DNA of 64,000 nt, taken from assembly GCF_003258835.1 (NCBI RefSeq), contig NZ_NPEV01000020.1, positions 1-64,000 of the forward strand, read 5' to 3'. A model generated the notes under the pieces. The model did no database searches and had not been told where the DNA came from. It was given only the letters and a program-made list of their open reading frames with translations. The DNA comes from Rhodobium orientis. GTDB taxonomy: Bacteria; Pseudomonadota; Alphaproteobacteria; Rhizobiales; Rhodobiaceae. This document shows, piece by piece, positions 15,916-30,949 of this stretch (position 1 is its first letter; each line of letters begins with the position of its first letter). The position numbers and the translations under genes are program-made.

Positions 15916-15943
15916 TTGTCATGCGCTTTCGTTTTCCTATGCT
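15916..15943 (+). promoter_or_regulatory. Candidate promoter of glgP-glgB
   Basis: TTGTCA (15916-15921), 16 bases, TATGCT (15938-15943); about 100 bp before the glgP start. The rest of the 400-bp divergent region 15639-16044 holds the exporter promoter and no gene. Confidence 0.45.
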
Positions 15944-16044
15944 TGTCTGTAAGAAGGAATACGGAGGCGCCCGTCACTATTCCCGAGACGGCGGGCCAGG
16001 GCACATTGGCCGCCCCTCAACATCCGCGCGAAGGATTTCCATAG

Positions 16045-18483
<2,439 letters not shown>

Positions 18484-18495
18484 AGCAGTATCGAT

Positions 18496-20724
<2,229 letters not shown>

Positions 20725-20752
20725 TTTTCCGTCGCGGCAAGCCGGCCGTCGG

Positions 20753-21226
20753 CTACTCCGGCCCGGCGACCATCACGTAGACAACGGTGCGCAGCTCGTC
20801 CTCGGGCACCTTTGCCGGATCGTCGACATAGCTCTCCCAGGCCGGGCCGGCGAACTCCAGTCCGTTTTCCGCCATATGGGCCATCAGCTCCGCATAGGAG
20901 TCGCGCAGGCGCGCATAGGGTCCGACATGGGTGAACGTCATCACCCGGCCTGCCGGCAGCGTGCCGGCCTCAATGGTGCCGGCCGCCCTTTCCAGATCGG
21001 TTTCGGCGACCGGGAAACCTGCGCGGAAGGTGAGCTTCTCCGGATCGAAGTCGTAATAGGCCGAGAGCGGCGGACAGGTCGGCGCAATGTCGTGTTCCTG
21101 CAGGAACGCCGCGACCTCGCCGAAGGCCGCGCCCATCGCCGCACCGATTTCTTCCGGGTCCATGCCGGTGGTGCGCTCCACATAGAGATAGGGGCGCTCC
21201 GACACCTCGGTCATTTCGAACTTCAT
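20753..21226 (-). CDS. GyrI-like/SOUL-type small-molecule-binding domain protein
   Basis: A 157-residue stand-alone GyrI-like (AraC effector-binding) domain. 'PYLYVERTTGMDPEEIG', 'SAYYDFDPEKLTFRAGFPV', 'LPAGRVMTFTHVGPYARLRDSYAEL' and the closing 'YVDDP...TVVYVMV' are family-typical. There is no DNA-binding domain. ATG 21226 follows GGGAGAGGAACG; an upstream in-frame ATG at 21256 lacks one. Such proteins bind or hydrolyse small electrophiles or drugs; the ligand here is unknown. It is a single gene between convergent glgB and the chemoreceptor. Confidence 0.8.
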   Translation of the reverse strand: MKFEMTEVSERPYLYVERTTGMDPEEIGAAMGAAFGEVAAFLQEHDIAPTCPPLSAYYDFDPEKLTFRAGFPVAETDLERAAGTIEAGTLPAGRVMTFTHVGPYARLRDSYAELMAHMAENGLEFAGPAWESYVDDPAKVPEDELRTVVYVMVAGPE

Positions 21227-21318
21227 CGTTCCTCTCCCTGCCCTCGATCCACCCATACGCCGTTGGCATGTGGTGCCATGATGCCAGAGAAACGGCCGAT
21301 GCGCCTCATTCGCTTCTG

Positions 21319-21357
21319 AAAACGAAGAAGCCGCCGGCCCTATTCAGGACCGGCGGC
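21319..21357 (-). terminator. Terminator of the chemoreceptor gene
   Basis: On the minus strand, GCCGCCGG - 12-base loop - CCGGCGGC followed by the T-rich TTCTTCGTTTT, 38 bp past the chemoreceptor stop. Confidence 0.65.
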
Positions 21358-21394
21358 GCCGTGTGTTCGGTATTGCCGTGGCGATGAAAGCCGG

Positions 21395-23443
21395 TCAGAC
21401 GGCCTTGATGTTCATCAAGAAGGCCGAGACGTGCTCGTTGAGCTGTTCGGACTGGGCCTTCAGGTTGACGACGGCCTTGGACACCGTGTCCGCCGCATGG
21501 CCGGTCTCGCCGGTGGCCTTGGAGACCTCGGAGATCGTCTCGGTGACCTCGTGTGTCGCTTCGGAGGTCTGGTTGACGCTGCGCGAGATGTCGGAGGTGG
21601 CCGCGCCCTGCTCTTCCACGGCCGCCGCGATCGCCGAGCTCGATTCGCTCATCTTGGCGATCTTTTCGGCAATGCCCTGGATGGCGTGGACGGTCTCCTG
21701 GGTGGCGCCCTGGATGGTGTTGACCTGGTCGGCGATGTCCTCGGTGGCGCGCGCCGTCTGGGTGGCCAGTTCCTTGACCTCGGCGGCGACGACCGCAAAG
21801 CCCTTGCCGGCCTCGCCGGCCCGGGCCGCCTCAATGGTGGCGTTGAGGGCCAGGAGGTTGGTCTGTTCGGCGATGCCCTGGATCAGGGTGACCACCTCGC
21901 CGATGCGCTCGGCGGAATCGGCAAGGCTCCGCACCCGGCTGTTGGCGGCGTCGGCATCGCCGGCAACCGCGCGGGCCTCGGTGCTCGACTGGGCGACCTG
22001 CGCACTGATTTCCTGGATCGAGGAGGAGAGCTCGTTGGTCGCCGCGGCCACCGTCTCGATGTTCGAGGAGACGTTCTCCACCGAGCGGGTGACGTCGGCG
22101 GCGCGGTGATTGGTGCGGTCGGCGGTATCGGTGAGATCCGATGACAGCGTCGCCATGCTGCCGGCCGCCTCCTGCACCGCCTTCATGACACCGGAGACGC
22201 GCTGTTCGAATTCCAGCGTCAGTTCTTCCATCAGGACGCGGCGCTCTTCCTTGCGCTCCTCTTCCTTGGCCTGGGCTTCGCCGAGCTCGGCCGAAGTGAT
22301 CATGCTTTCCTTGAAGACCTGTACCGCGCCGGCCATCTGGCCGATCTCGTCCTTGCGGTGGCGGGCCGGGATGGTGGTGTCCAGCTCGCCGCCGGACAGC
22401 TTGCGCATCGCCTCGGTCATGCGGGTGAGCGGCACCGACAGGGTGCGGCGCAGGGCGATCGTCATGAAGACGACGGCGACGACCAGCACCACGGCCGTGA
22501 CGATGATCAGCAGCCAGCGGGACTCGCCGTGCAGCGTGTTCAATTCCGTGCGTCTTTCGCCGACCAGCGCGGCGAGCGCGGCGACGTCCGCCTTCATCTT
22601 CTCGACCCGGCTCTCGGCCGCACTGCGGAGCTGTTCGGCCTCGGCCGCCTGGCTGGCCTGAAGGGCGGCGATTTCCTTTTCCGCGTTCTGCTGAAGGGCG
22701 AGAAGGTCGGCACGGGAAATGGCGATCTCGAGAACGCCGCGCGGGCTCGTCACGTCCGTGTGGCAGCCCTGGCATTCCTCGGTGTTCTTGAGGACGTGGT
22801 AGGAATAGATCACCGGCGTCTCGGTGCCGTCGATGTCCATCTCGGTTTCCAGCGTGACGTCGCCGTCCGGATCGGCGACGGCCTTCTGCAGCGCCTCGGC
22901 GCGCGGACCCTCGATAGTGTCCGCCGTCGCCGCGTCGCGGCGCTTGAAGACCTCGTCGCCCATCATCTCGTTGACCGCGTCGATGGTGGCGTTGTCGCTC
23001 AAGGCCATGACGCCGTTGGTGCGCCACAGGGAGATGGAGGCAAGGTTCGGATCTTCGGTCAGGGTGTCGATCAGGTCGGTGGTGGCGGACGCCTCGCCCG
23101 ACATCATCGAGGCGCGGATCATGGTCACCACGGTGGCCGACAGGCCCGAGCGCTTGCCGTGCAGGAAGCTCTCCTCCTTCTCGGTCTTCATGGTGCTGCG
23201 CAGACGGTCGGTTTCCTGCAGGGCGCCAAGGCGCTCGGTCTCGAGGGTCAGCCCCTGGTGGACGGATTGTTCCAGGGCGGTTTCCTTGTCCTCGATCCCC
23301 TTCTGCATGACGTCGACGAGCTTCGACGAACCGTCGATGATGCTGTCGCCGACATAAAGACCGATGGCGAAATTCGTCGCCGAAACCACAAATAGCAGAA
23401 ACACCACACCAAGGATGATGCGCGCACTCAAAGACCGGACCAT
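21395..23443 (-). CDS. Methyl-accepting chemotaxis protein with periplasmic c-type haem motif
   Basis: A 682-residue chemoreceptor. TM1 is near residues 9-30. A large periplasmic region (about 31-300) holds a haem-c site CQGCH at 224-228, within a fold resembling DUF3365-type haem sensors and followed by a long helix. TM2 is near 302-325, then a HAMP domain and the cytoplasmic coiled coil with the signalling hairpin ('[24 protein letters not shown]'). A covalently bound haem suggests sensing of redox state, oxygen, NO or a sulfur compound; the ligand is not shown by sequence. It is monocistronic, without che genes nearby, between the two glycogen units. The C-terminus lacks a CheR-tethering NWETF-like pentapeptide. 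Confidence 0.93.
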   Translation of the reverse strand: MVRSLSARIILGVVFLLFVVSATNFAIGLYVGDSIIDGSSKLVDVMQKGIEDKETALEQSVHQGLTLETERLGALQETDRLRSTMKTEKEESFLHGKRSGLSATVVTMIRASMMSGEASATTDLIDTLTEDPNLASISLWRTNGVMALSDNATIDAVNEMMGDEVFKRRDAATADTIEGPRAEALQKAVADPDGDVTLETEMDIDGTETPVIYSYHVLKNTEECQGCHTDVTSPRGVLEIAISRADLLALQQNAEKEIAALQASQAAEAEQLRSAAESRVEKMKADVAALAALVGERRTELNTLHGESRWLLIIVTAVVLVVAVVFMTIALRRTLSVPLTRMTEAMRKLSGGELDTTIPARHRKDEIGQMAGAVQVFKESMITSAELGEAQAKEEERKEERRVLMEELTLEFEQRVSGVMKAVQEAAGSMATLSSDLTDTADRTNHRAADVTRSVENVSSNIETVAAATNELSSSIQEISAQVAQSSTEARAVAGDADAANSRVRSLADSAERIGEVVTLIQGIAEQTNLLALNATIEAARAGEAGKGFAVVAAEVKELATQTARATEDIADQVNTIQGATQETVHAIQGIAEKIAKMSESSSAIAAAVEEQGAATSDISRSVNQTSEATHEVTETISEVSKATGETGHAADTVSKAVVNLKAQSEQLNEHVSAFLMNIKAV

Positions 23444-23668
23444 CGCGGATTGCCTTCAATAAACGGAATGTTGTGCCAAAGTGGACGCGCTTTGTTAAAA
23501 TTTGGAAAAGAACGGAAACCAACGCGACAATCTGCGCGTGGCGGTATTGTCTATCTAAAATATTGATTTCTATCTATGATATAAACGACGTACATTTTTC
23601 GCCGTAGTATTTAGGTTTTTGCAAGACTCAACCTGTTCGGCGCGCGCCTTGCCGCCCCCCCGGCAAGC
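23444..23668 (-). other. AT-rich promoter region of the chemoreceptor
   Basis: A 225-bp gene-free, AT-rich stretch. CTATCTA occurs twice as a direct repeat (23551-23557 and 23570-23576, 19 bp apart), a possible activator or repressor site. I found no convincing sigma-28 or sigma-70 promoter match. Confidence 0.35.
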
Positions 23669-23715
23669 AAAAAAGCCGGCCCAATCAAGTTAATCGTCTG
23701 ACTTTTCCGGCCGGC
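23669..23715 (-). terminator. Terminator of the glgCAX-malQ unit
   Basis: Minus strand: GCCGGCC inside the last malQ codons pairs with GGCCGGC just after the stop, separated by a 27-base loop and followed by six T. The loop is long, so efficiency is uncertain. Confidence 0.5.
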
Positions 23716-25837
23716 CGCGTACGGCGTTCATGGCTTTGGCGGCATTCTGCACGCCGGCCCTGCCGGCCAGGCCCTCGATATCGAGCGGCAGGCGGCGGCA
23801 CCAGTTGGGGTGCTCGTCGGTCGTTCCCGGCATGTTGGTGCGCTCGGTGAGGCCGAGCACGTTCTCGCTCTCAAGGGCGACGAGGCTCGCCGGGCTTTCG
23901 GCCAGTTGCGCGGTAAGGCCGGCGGACACCACGCCGAAGGCGCAGGGGTCCTCGATCGGATCGACGTCGAAATCGACGTCGTGACCGACGAGGCGGCAGA
24001 GCGCATGGCGGTCGGCGACGCGGCCGGCGATCTCAGCCTTTTCCTCGTCCTCGGAGATGTCGGCGATGTCGAACCGCCAGGCGAGATCGCAGCCCTCCCA
24101 GAAGCCGCGCAGCGGCGGCAGGTCGTGGGTACCGATCGAGGCGAGCACGTCGCGCGGATAGTCGCGCGGACTGAGGTAGTCGCCATTGGCCTGGCGCTCG
24201 AAATAGGCGGCGCGGCAGCCGAGGATGCCGCGGCCGGTCAGTGCCTCGTGCAGGCCGTCGGGGATATTGCCGAGGTCCTCGCCGATGACGACCGTACCGG
24301 CGCGGTGGGATTCCACCGCGATGATGGCCAGGAGGTCGTGCAGCGGATAGCGCACATAGGCTCCCGGCAGGCCGTGCGGCACCCAGAAGCAGCGGGCAAG
24401 GCCGAGGATGTGGTCGATGCGGATGACGCCGGCATGACGCATGACGGAGCGCAGGATCTCGATGAACGGGCGGAAATGGCGCCGCCGCAATTCGCCGACA
24501 TTGAGCGGCAACAGGCCCCAGCACTGGCCGTCGGCGGAAAAGGCGTCGGGCGGCGCGCCGAGCGAGACGCCCCTGGCGTAGTCGCCGGGCGAGGTCCAGC
24601 AGTCGGCCGAGCCCTCGGTGACGCCGACGGCAAGGTCGAGATAGAGCCCGAGGGCCATGCCGGCGGCATCGGCGCGGGAGGCGGCGGCGCCGAGCTGCTC
24701 GTCGGCGATCCACTGCAGGTACTCAAAGAAGGTGACGTCGCGTTCGAAATCGTGCTCGAAGTCGGCGACCGCGGCGGTGCCCGGATCGCGATAGGCGCGC
24801 GGCCAGTGCATCCAGCCCTTCTGGCAGCCGATCACGGCGAAATGGCGGCTGAGGGCATCGAACAGGGCATGCTTGCGCAGCCGGCTGCCGCGGGCGGCGC
24901 GGAAGGCATCGAACGCGGCGATCCGATCCGGATCGGCGGCTTCCAGGAAGGTGGAGAAGAGCTGCTCGAAGATCGGCAACTTGATGCCGGCGACCCGGTT
25001 GTAGTCGACATAGGCCTTGGTGCGGTCCGCGGCGAGCGCGCCGGCCTTGTCCGAGGCAAAGCGCCGGGCGGCCTCGCTTGCGACAAATTCGGGCACCTTG
25101 TCGGGCGCGATCTGCATGACGTTGAGGAACAGCCGGCTCGACGGAGAATAGGGGCTGGCGGCCTCCGGCTCTTCCGGGAAGAGGGCGTGGACCGGATTGA
25201 CGCCGACGAAATCGGCGCCGAGGCCGGCGGCGATCTCCGACAGCCGGCCAAGGTCCTCGTAGTCGCCGACGCCGAAATTGCGGTCCGAGACGAGGCCGTA
25301 GAGCGGCGCCATCAGGCCCCACAGCCGGTCCGGACCGCCGGTCGCATCGGTAACGCCGAAGGCCCGCGCCGGGGCGACGATGAGCGTTGCCTCCTCGCGC
25401 CGTTCGCCGGTCTCCACGATCACGCGGTGGATGCCGACCGGCACCGGTTCGGTGACGAGCAGCGCGCGGGACGGCACCGCCTCGCCGTGATAGGGGTGGA
25501 GGTTCTCCAGGAGGCCGTCCGTCGCCAGCTTTTGCCCGTCCTCAAGGACGATGGTGCGGCGATAGGCGCCGCGCTCGGCACGGACCGGAAAGCACAGCCA
25601 GCTTCCCTCGTTGACGCACCATGTCTCGGGAATGAGGCGGGCCGTGCGGATGGCGGTGACGGCATCGAGGGCGGCATCGAGATCGGCCTCGGTGTCGGCC
25701 GCATAGCCCATGGCGGCGACGATCGCCCGCAGCGACTCGTCGGGCGCGACGTGCTCGGCACCGATGCTGTCATAGACGTGGCGTTCGATCCCGAGCATGT
25801 CGGCAAGACGGTCGAGGCGCTCGGCAAACCCGCTCAT
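23690..25837 (-). CDS. malQ: 4-alpha-glucanotransferase
   Basis: A 715-residue GH77 amylomaltase. Catalytic regions are 'IRIDHILGLARCFWVP' (Asp nucleophile), 'VVIGEDLGNIPDGL' (Glu acid/base) and 'SIGTHDLPPLRGFWEG' (third Asp). An N-terminal accessory domain of about 150 residues is present, as in other bacterial MalQ. It rearranges short maltodextrins left by GlgP and GlgX. ATG 25837 overlaps the glgX stop by four bases (ATGA), so the two are translationally coupled. Last gene of glgC-glgA-glgX-malQ. Confidence 0.94.
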   Translation of the reverse strand: MSGFAERLDRLADMLGIERHVYDSIGAEHVAPDESLRAIVAAMGYAADTEADLDAALDAVTAIRTARLIPETWCVNEGSWLCFPVRAERGAYRRTIVLEDGQKLATDGLLENLHPYHGEAVPSRALLVTEPVPVGIHRVIVETGERREEATLIVAPARAFGVTDATGGPDRLWGLMAPLYGLVSDRNFGVGDYEDLGRLSEIAAGLGADFVGVNPVHALFPEEPEAASPYSPSSRLFLNVMQIAPDKVPEFVASEAARRFASDKAGALAADRTKAYVDYNRVAGIKLPIFEQLFSTFLEAADPDRIAAFDAFRAARGSRLRKHALFDALSRHFAVIGCQKGWMHWPRAYRDPGTAAVADFEHDFERDVTFFEYLQWIADEQLGAAASRADAAGMALGLYLDLAVGVTEGSADCWTSPGDYARGVSLGAPPDAFSADGQCWGLLPLNVGELRRRHFRPFIEILRSVMRHAGVIRIDHILGLARCFWVPHGLPGAYVRYPLHDLLAIIAVESHRAGTVVIGEDLGNIPDGLHEALTGRGILGCRAAYFERQANGDYLSPRDYPRDVLASIGTHDLPPLRGFWEGCDLAWRFDIADISEDEEKAEIAGRVADRHALCRLVGHDVDFDVDPIEDPCAFGVVSAGLTAQLAESPASLVALESENVLGLTERTNMPGTTDEHPNWCRRLPLDIEGLAGRAGVQNAAKAMNAVRGRPEKSDD

Positions 25838-28008
25838 GCGTCATCCTTGGGGCCGTTGTTGAAGGGCGGCCATCGCTTCGATTCCTCGCGGAAGATCAGC
25901 ACCGACTGGCCCTCGACGGGGATCTCCATGCCGCCCATGACGATGTGGACGATATCGGGCGTGCCATCGGCCGTGGCGCTGGAAAACACCTCGTGCCAGA
26001 GATGGTTCTCGCGGGCGTCGGGGATGGTGAAGGCCGTCTCGGACGAGCCGGCGTTGAAGATGATGAAGAGGGCGTCGTCGTCGGCCTCGTATTCGGGCGC
26101 ATCGGCGGCAACGCGCAGCAGAAGACCGATACAGCGCCAGTTGGAATCGCCCCAGTGGCCGTTGTCCGGCTCGCCGCCCTCCGGCGCCAGCCAGTGCACG
26201 TCGACCTCGCCGTCTTCGCGTTTCCCGCCATGCAGGAAGCGGGTCTGGCGCAGCACCTTGTGCTCGCGGCGGAAGCGCAGCAGGTTGGCGACGAAGCGCT
26301 GCTGGTTACAGCGGTCCTCCTCGCCCTCCAGCGGCCAGTCGACCCAGCCGATCTCGTTGTCCTGGCAATAGGCGTTGTTGTTGCCGAGCTGGCCGTTGGC
26401 GACCTCGTCGCCGGCAAGCAGCATCGGCGTTCCCTGGCTCAGCACCATGGTGGTGACGAGATTGCGCATCTGCCGGCAGCGCCGGGCCAGCACCTCCGGC
26501 TTGTCGGTCCTGCCCTCGACGCCGCAGTTGAAGCTGAAATTGGCGCTGTGGCCGTCGCGGTTGTCCTCGCCATTGGCCTCGTTGCGCTTGGCGGTGTAGC
26601 TGACCGTGTCGGCGAGCGTGAAGCCGTCATGGGCGGTGATGAAATTGATCGAGGCGCTGGGCCGGCGGCCGCGCTTGTCGAACATCTCGGCGGACCCGAG
26701 CAGGCGCGCGGCGAATTCCGGCGTCACGCCGCCATCGCCGCGCCAGAACCGGCGCACGGTGTCGCGGTAGCGGTCGTTCCATTCGCTGAAGCCCGGCGGA
26801 AAGCCGCCGAGCTGGTAGCCGCCATGGCCGGTGTCCCAGGGCTCGACGATCATCTTGGTCCGGGACAGCACCGGATCCTGGCGCATCGCGCTCATCAGCG
26901 GCGATTCCTGGTCGAAGCCGTGCCTTGTGCGGCCGAGGACGGCGCCGAGATCGAAGCGGAACCCGTCCACATGCATGGTCTCGACCCAGTAGCGCAGGGA
27001 ATCGACCACCAACTGGATGACCCGCGGATGCAGCGTGTCGAGCGTGTTGCCGCAGCCGGTGTAGTCGGTATAGAAGCGCCGGTTTTCCGACGACAGCCGG
27101 TAGTAGCTGACATTGTCGATGCCACGGAAGGAGAGCGTCGGCCCGAGCTGGTTGCCCTCCGCCGTGTGGTTGTAGACGACGTCGAGGATGACCTCGATGC
27201 CGGCGGAATGGAAGCGCCGGACCATGTGCTGGAACTCGGCGACGCCGGGCCCGGCCAGGTAGCGCGGGTCGGGGGCGAAATAGCCGATGGAGTTGTAGCC
27301 CCAGTAGTTGACGAGGTCGCGTTCGACGAGGAAGCGCTCGTCGACGAAGGCATGGACCGGGAGCAGTTCCACCGCGGTGACGCCGAGCTTGACGAGGTGG
27401 TCGAGCATGGCCGGGGCGACGAGGCCGAGGAAGCGGCCGCGCTCGGTCTGCGGCACGTCGGAGCGCTGCATGGTGACGCCCTTGACGTTGGCCTCGTAGA
27501 TGATCGTGTCCTGCCACGGCGTTTCCGGCGCGCGGTCGTCGCCCCAGACGAAGGACGGGTCGACGACGACGGATTTCGGCACCGCGAAGGCGCTGTCGCG
27601 GCGGTCGAAGGACAGGTCCTCGCGGCCGGAGCCGGCGCGGTAGCCCATCAGCGCATCGCTCCAGGAAAAGCGACCCGACAGTGCCTTGGCATAGGGGTCG
27701 ATGAGGAGCTTGTTGGGGTTGAAGCGGTGGCCGGCCTCCGGCTCGAAGGGACCGTGCACGCGGTAGCCGTAGAGGGCGCCCGGCCGGATGCCGGTGAGGT
27801 AGGCGTGCCAGACCTCGTTGGTGTATTCCGGCATTTCGATGCGGGCCACCTCGCGCCCGGTCTGGGGCGAGAACAGGCACAGCTCGACGCGGGTGGCGTT
27901 GGCGGAAAACAGGGCGAAATTGGTGCCTTCCCCATCCCAGGTCGCCCCGAGCGGATCGGGGTGGCCGGCGGAGACGGAAAAATCGAGGTCGTGCGCGGGA
28001 GGTTTCAT
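25834..28008 (-). CDS. glgX: Glycogen debranching enzyme
   Basis: A 724-residue GH13 isoamylase-type enzyme that cuts alpha-1,6 branches of phosphorylase-limit glycogen. An N-terminal CBM48 ('TNFALFSANATRVELCLF', about 29-46) precedes the barrel. Catalytic segments are 'VDGFRFDLGAVLGR', 'MIVEPWDTG' and 'FITAHDGFTL'. Start ATG 28008 gives the usual length. It follows glgA after about 98 bp and overlaps malQ. Its pairing with malQ suggests a complete degradation route for released maltotetraose. Confidence 0.95.
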   Translation of the reverse strand: MKPPAHDLDFSVSAGHPDPLGATWDGEGTNFALFSANATRVELCLFSPQTGREVARIEMPEYTNEVWHAYLTGIRPGALYGYRVHGPFEPEAGHRFNPNKLLIDPYAKALSGRFSWSDALMGYRAGSGREDLSFDRRDSAFAVPKSVVVDPSFVWGDDRAPETPWQDTIIYEANVKGVTMQRSDVPQTERGRFLGLVAPAMLDHLVKLGVTAVELLPVHAFVDERFLVERDLVNYWGYNSIGYFAPDPRYLAGPGVAEFQHMVRRFHSAGIEVILDVVYNHTAEGNQLGPTLSFRGIDNVSYYRLSSENRRFYTDYTGCGNTLDTLHPRVIQLVVDSLRYWVETMHVDGFRFDLGAVLGRTRHGFDQESPLMSAMRQDPVLSRTKMIVEPWDTGHGGYQLGGFPPGFSEWNDRYRDTVRRFWRGDGGVTPEFAARLLGSAEMFDKRGRRPSASINFITAHDGFTLADTVSYTAKRNEANGEDNRDGHSANFSFNCGVEGRTDKPEVLARRCRQMRNLVTTMVLSQGTPMLLAGDEVANGQLGNNNAYCQDNEIGWVDWPLEGEEDRCNQQRFVANLLRFRREHKVLRQTRFLHGGKREDGEVDVHWLAPEGGEPDNGHWGDSNWRCIGLLLRVAADAPEYEADDDALFIIFNAGSSETAFTIPDARENHLWHEVFSSATADGTPDIVHIVMGGMEIPVEGQSVLIFREESKRWPPFNNGPKDDA

Positions 28009-28106
28009 ACGACCGGAGAGACCTTTTCGTTCTCAATGTCCCGGGCTGCCGGCAATCGGCCCCTGGCGGTACGGAATCGGGAGGCGCCGCGAAATGCGGC
28101 GGAAGG

Positions 28107-29552
28107 TCAGGACGCGGTGTCGAGCAACCCCTTGTAGAGCGCCATATAGCTCTTTGCGGAGAGCGACCAGCCGACTTCCTGAGCCATTCCACGGCGTTGT
28201 ACCATGTGCCAGGAGGGTTTGTCCGCAAACAAGTCGAAGGCCCGCTCCAGGGCAAAGCCGAGTTCGCCGGCGGTGATCGGCGAGAATACGAAGCCGGTCG
28301 CCGTGCGCGCGGACATCGCCGCGGGATTGGCGTCGATCACGGTATCCTCAAGGCCGCCGGTGCGGGCGACCAGCGGCACCGCGCCATAGCGCAGGGCATA
28401 GAGCTGGGTCAGGCCGCAGGGCTCGAAGCGCGACGGGATCGCCATGACGTCGGCGCCGGCGTAGATCAGGTGCGACAGCTCCTCGTCATAGCCGATGCGT
28501 ACGCCGACGCGGCCGGGATACTGCAGGGCGGCATCGCGGTAGCCGGCTTCCAGACCGGGATCGCCGGAGCCGAGCAGCGCGAGCTGGCCGCCGCGGGCAA
28601 CGATCTGCGGCACGGTTTCCAGCAGGATATCGAGGCCCTTCTGGTGCACCAGCCGGCTGATGACCGCAATCAGCATGGCGTCCGGATCGCGTTCCAGGCC
28701 GAGGGCGTCCTGCACCGCATGGCGGTTTTCGGCCCGCCGCTTCAACTGGGTGCGCTTGTAGGTGGCGGCGATCTGTCCGTCGGCCTGGGGATCCCAGACG
28801 GTCTCGTCGATGCCGTTGAGGATGCCGGAAAGGTCGGCCGAACGGGCGTTCAGAACCCCCTCCATGCCGAAGCCGAACTGCGGCGTCCTGATCTCGCGGG
28901 CGTAGGTCGGGCTGACCGTGGTCACCTTGTCGGCATCGAGGATGCCGGCCTTCAGGAGGCTGATATTGCCCCAGTATTCCAGCCGGTCGGAGGTGAACTC
29001 TGTCGAATCGAGCGTCAGCTCCGTCAGCACGGACGGCGGCAGGTTTCCCTGGTAGGCGATGTTGTGGATGGTGAAGACCGTCTTCGGCCTGTCCGCTCCG
29101 AGGCGCTTGATGTAGAGCGGCACGAGGCCGGCCTGCCAGTCATGGGCGTGGACGATGTCCGGGTGCCAGTCGTCGACGCCGTCGCGGGCGATCATTGCCG
29201 CGGCCATGGACAGCGCCGCGAAGCGCCGATGGTTGTCGGGCCAGTCCTTCTTGTCGTCGTCGGTGTAGGGGCCGCCCGGGCGGTCGAACAGGTGCGGCGC
29301 GTCGAGCAGCAGCAGCGACAGCGCGCCGACGTCGGCCCGGCGGATCGTCGCCTCGCTGCCGAACAGGTCCTCTATGGTGGCCACGGTGCGCGGGTTGGCG
29401 ACCTTGGCCATGACCTCCCGGTAGCCGGGAATGAGAATGCGGACATCGCAGCCCTGGCCCGTGAGGACCGGCGGCAGGGAACCGACGACATCGGCCAGCC
29501 CCCCGGTCTTGATCAGCGGAAAGCATTCGGATGCCGTAAATAATATGCGCAA
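28107..29552 (-). CDS. glgA: Glycogen synthase (ADP-glucose)
   Basis: A 481-residue GT5 synthase. The N-terminal 'KTGGLADVVGSLP' binds ADP-glucose, and the C-terminal lobe has 'SRFEPCGLTQLYALRYG' and 'RTGGLEDTV'. Length is typical. It starts 3 bp after the glgC stop, so the two committed synthesis enzymes are made together. Confidence 0.97.
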   Translation of the reverse strand: MRILFTASECFPLIKTGGLADVVGSLPPVLTGQGCDVRILIPGYREVMAKVANPRTVATIEDLFGSEATIRRADVGALSLLLLDAPHLFDRPGGPYTDDDKKDWPDNHRRFAALSMAAAMIARDGVDDWHPDIVHAHDWQAGLVPLYIKRLGADRPKTVFTIHNIAYQGNLPPSVLTELTLDSTEFTSDRLEYWGNISLLKAGILDADKVTTVSPTYAREIRTPQFGFGMEGVLNARSADLSGILNGIDETVWDPQADGQIAATYKRTQLKRRAENRHAVQDALGLERDPDAMLIAVISRLVHQKGLDILLETVPQIVARGGQLALLGSGDPGLEAGYRDAALQYPGRVGVRIGYDEELSHLIYAGADVMAIPSRFEPCGLTQLYALRYGAVPLVARTGGLEDTVIDANPAAMSARTATGFVFSPITAGELGFALERAFDLFADKPSWHMVQRRGMAQEVGWSLSAKSYMALYKGLLDTAS

Positions 29553-29555
29553 GGA

Positions 29556-30824
29556 TTACATCTCCAGGCGGTCGATCATCTTCTGCGTGATCAGACAGGT
29601 GCCCTTCTCGGTGCGGCGGAAGCGGCGGGCGTCCTCCTTCGGATCCTCGCCAACCACCAGGCCGGGGGGAATGGTCACGCCACGATCGATGACGACCTGT
29701 TTCAGGCGAGCTTTGCGGTTGATGGTAACATAGGGCAGCGCCACCACGTGTTCCATCTGGCTGTAGGAATGGGCATGAACGCCGGTGAAAAGCAACGACT
29801 TGTCGATGCCGGCACCGGAAATGATGCAGCCTCCGGAAACCAGCGACGAGGTCGCCGCGCCGCGCCGGCTCTCCTCGTCGTGGATGAACTTCGCCGGCGG
29901 CACGATCTCCGCGTAGGTCCAGATCGGCCAGTCGGTGTCGTAGAGGTCGAGGGACGGGGTGAAGTCGGTGAGATCGACATTGGCCTGCCAGAAGGCATCG
30001 ACCGTGCCGACATCGCGCCAGTAGGCCTCCTCGTCGGTGCTCTTGCGCACGCATGAGGTGGTGAAGCGGTGGGCGACGGCTTTGCCGTTGCGGACGATGT
30101 CGGGAATGATGTCCTTGCCGAAATCGTGGGTGGATTCGGCGTTCTCGGTGTCCTCGAGCAGCCGCTCGAACAGATATTTCCGGTCGAAGACGTAGATGCC
30201 CATGGAGGCGAGCGCCCTGTCCGGGTCGTCCGGCATCGGCGGCGGGTCGGCGGGCTTTTCGACGAAGTCGATGATGCGGCCGGTGGTGTCGACCTTCATG
30301 ACGCCGAAGCCGGTGGCCTCCTCGCGCGGCACCTCGATGCAGCCGACGGTGACGTCGGCATTGGATTCCACGTGCTGCTCGAGCATCAGCTCGTAGTCCA
30401 TCTTGTAGATGTGGTCGCCGGCCAGGATGACGATGTAGTCGGCCTCGTAGCCCTCCAGGATGTCGATGTTCTGGGCCACGGCATCGGCGGTGCCGGCGTA
30501 CCACTTGCCCTCCTCGACGCGCTGGGAGGCGGGCAGGATGTCGAAGATCTCGTTGCGCTCGGCGCGGAAGAAGTTCCAGCCGCGCTGCAGGTGGCGGATC
30601 AGGCTATGGGCCTTGTACTGCGTCGCAACACCGATCTTGCGGATGCCGGAATTGAGGGCGTTGGACAGGGCAAAGTCGATGATCCGGCTCTTGCCGCCGA
30701 AATAGACCGCGGGCTTGGCCCGGGTCTCCGTCAACTCCTTCAGGCGACTGCCTCTGCCGCCGGCCAGCACAATCGCCATGGTGTGCCGTGCAAGGCGCCG
30801 TTGCGTCAAAAAATTGGTGGGCAT
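29556..30824 (-). CDS. glgC: Glucose-1-phosphate adenylyltransferase
   Basis: A 422-residue ADP-glucose pyrophosphorylase, the control step of glycogen synthesis. The nucleotide-binding signature '[22 protein letters not shown]' starts at about residue 19, '[15 protein letters not shown]' follows, and a left-handed beta-helix domain ends the protein. First gene of glgC-glgA-glgX-malQ. In alphaproteobacteria the enzyme is usually activated by fructose-6-phosphate and pyruvate; that is family knowledge, not seen here. A weak promoter is proposed upstream. Confidence 0.97.
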   Translation of the reverse strand: MPTNFLTQRRLARHTMAIVLAGGRGSRLKELTETRAKPAVYFGGKSRIIDFALSNALNSGIRKIGVATQYKAHSLIRHLQRGWNFFRAERNEIFDILPASQRVEEGKWYAGTADAVAQNIDILEGYEADYIVILAGDHIYKMDYELMLEQHVESNADVTVGCIEVPREEATGFGVMKVDTTGRIIDFVEKPADPPPMPDDPDRALASMGIYVFDRKYLFERLLEDTENAESTHDFGKDIIPDIVRNGKAVAHRFTTSCVRKSTDEEAYWRDVGTVDAFWQANVDLTDFTPSLDLYDTDWPIWTYAEIVPPAKFIHDEESRRGAATSSLVSGGCIISGAGIDKSLLFTGVHAHSYSQMEHVVALPYVTINRKARLKQVVIDRGVTIPPGLVVGEDPKEDARRFRRTEKGTCLITQKMIDRLEM

Positions 30825-30919
30825 TTTCCGGACCCCGATTGCTCCAGACCGTTGAATTCCGGTCGGCTGCTGGATTTCGTCGTCGCACGTTTCGGTGCGC
30901 TGCAGAAGCTATTCAATCC

Positions 30920-30949
30920 ATTATTTCGCAGAGATGACGTTGAATGCAA
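30920..30949 (-). promoter_or_regulatory. Possible glgC promoter
   Basis: Minus strand TTGCAT (30949-30944), an 18-base spacer and AATAAT (30925-30920), in the AT-rich part of the region about 95 bp before glgC. Confidence 0.35.
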
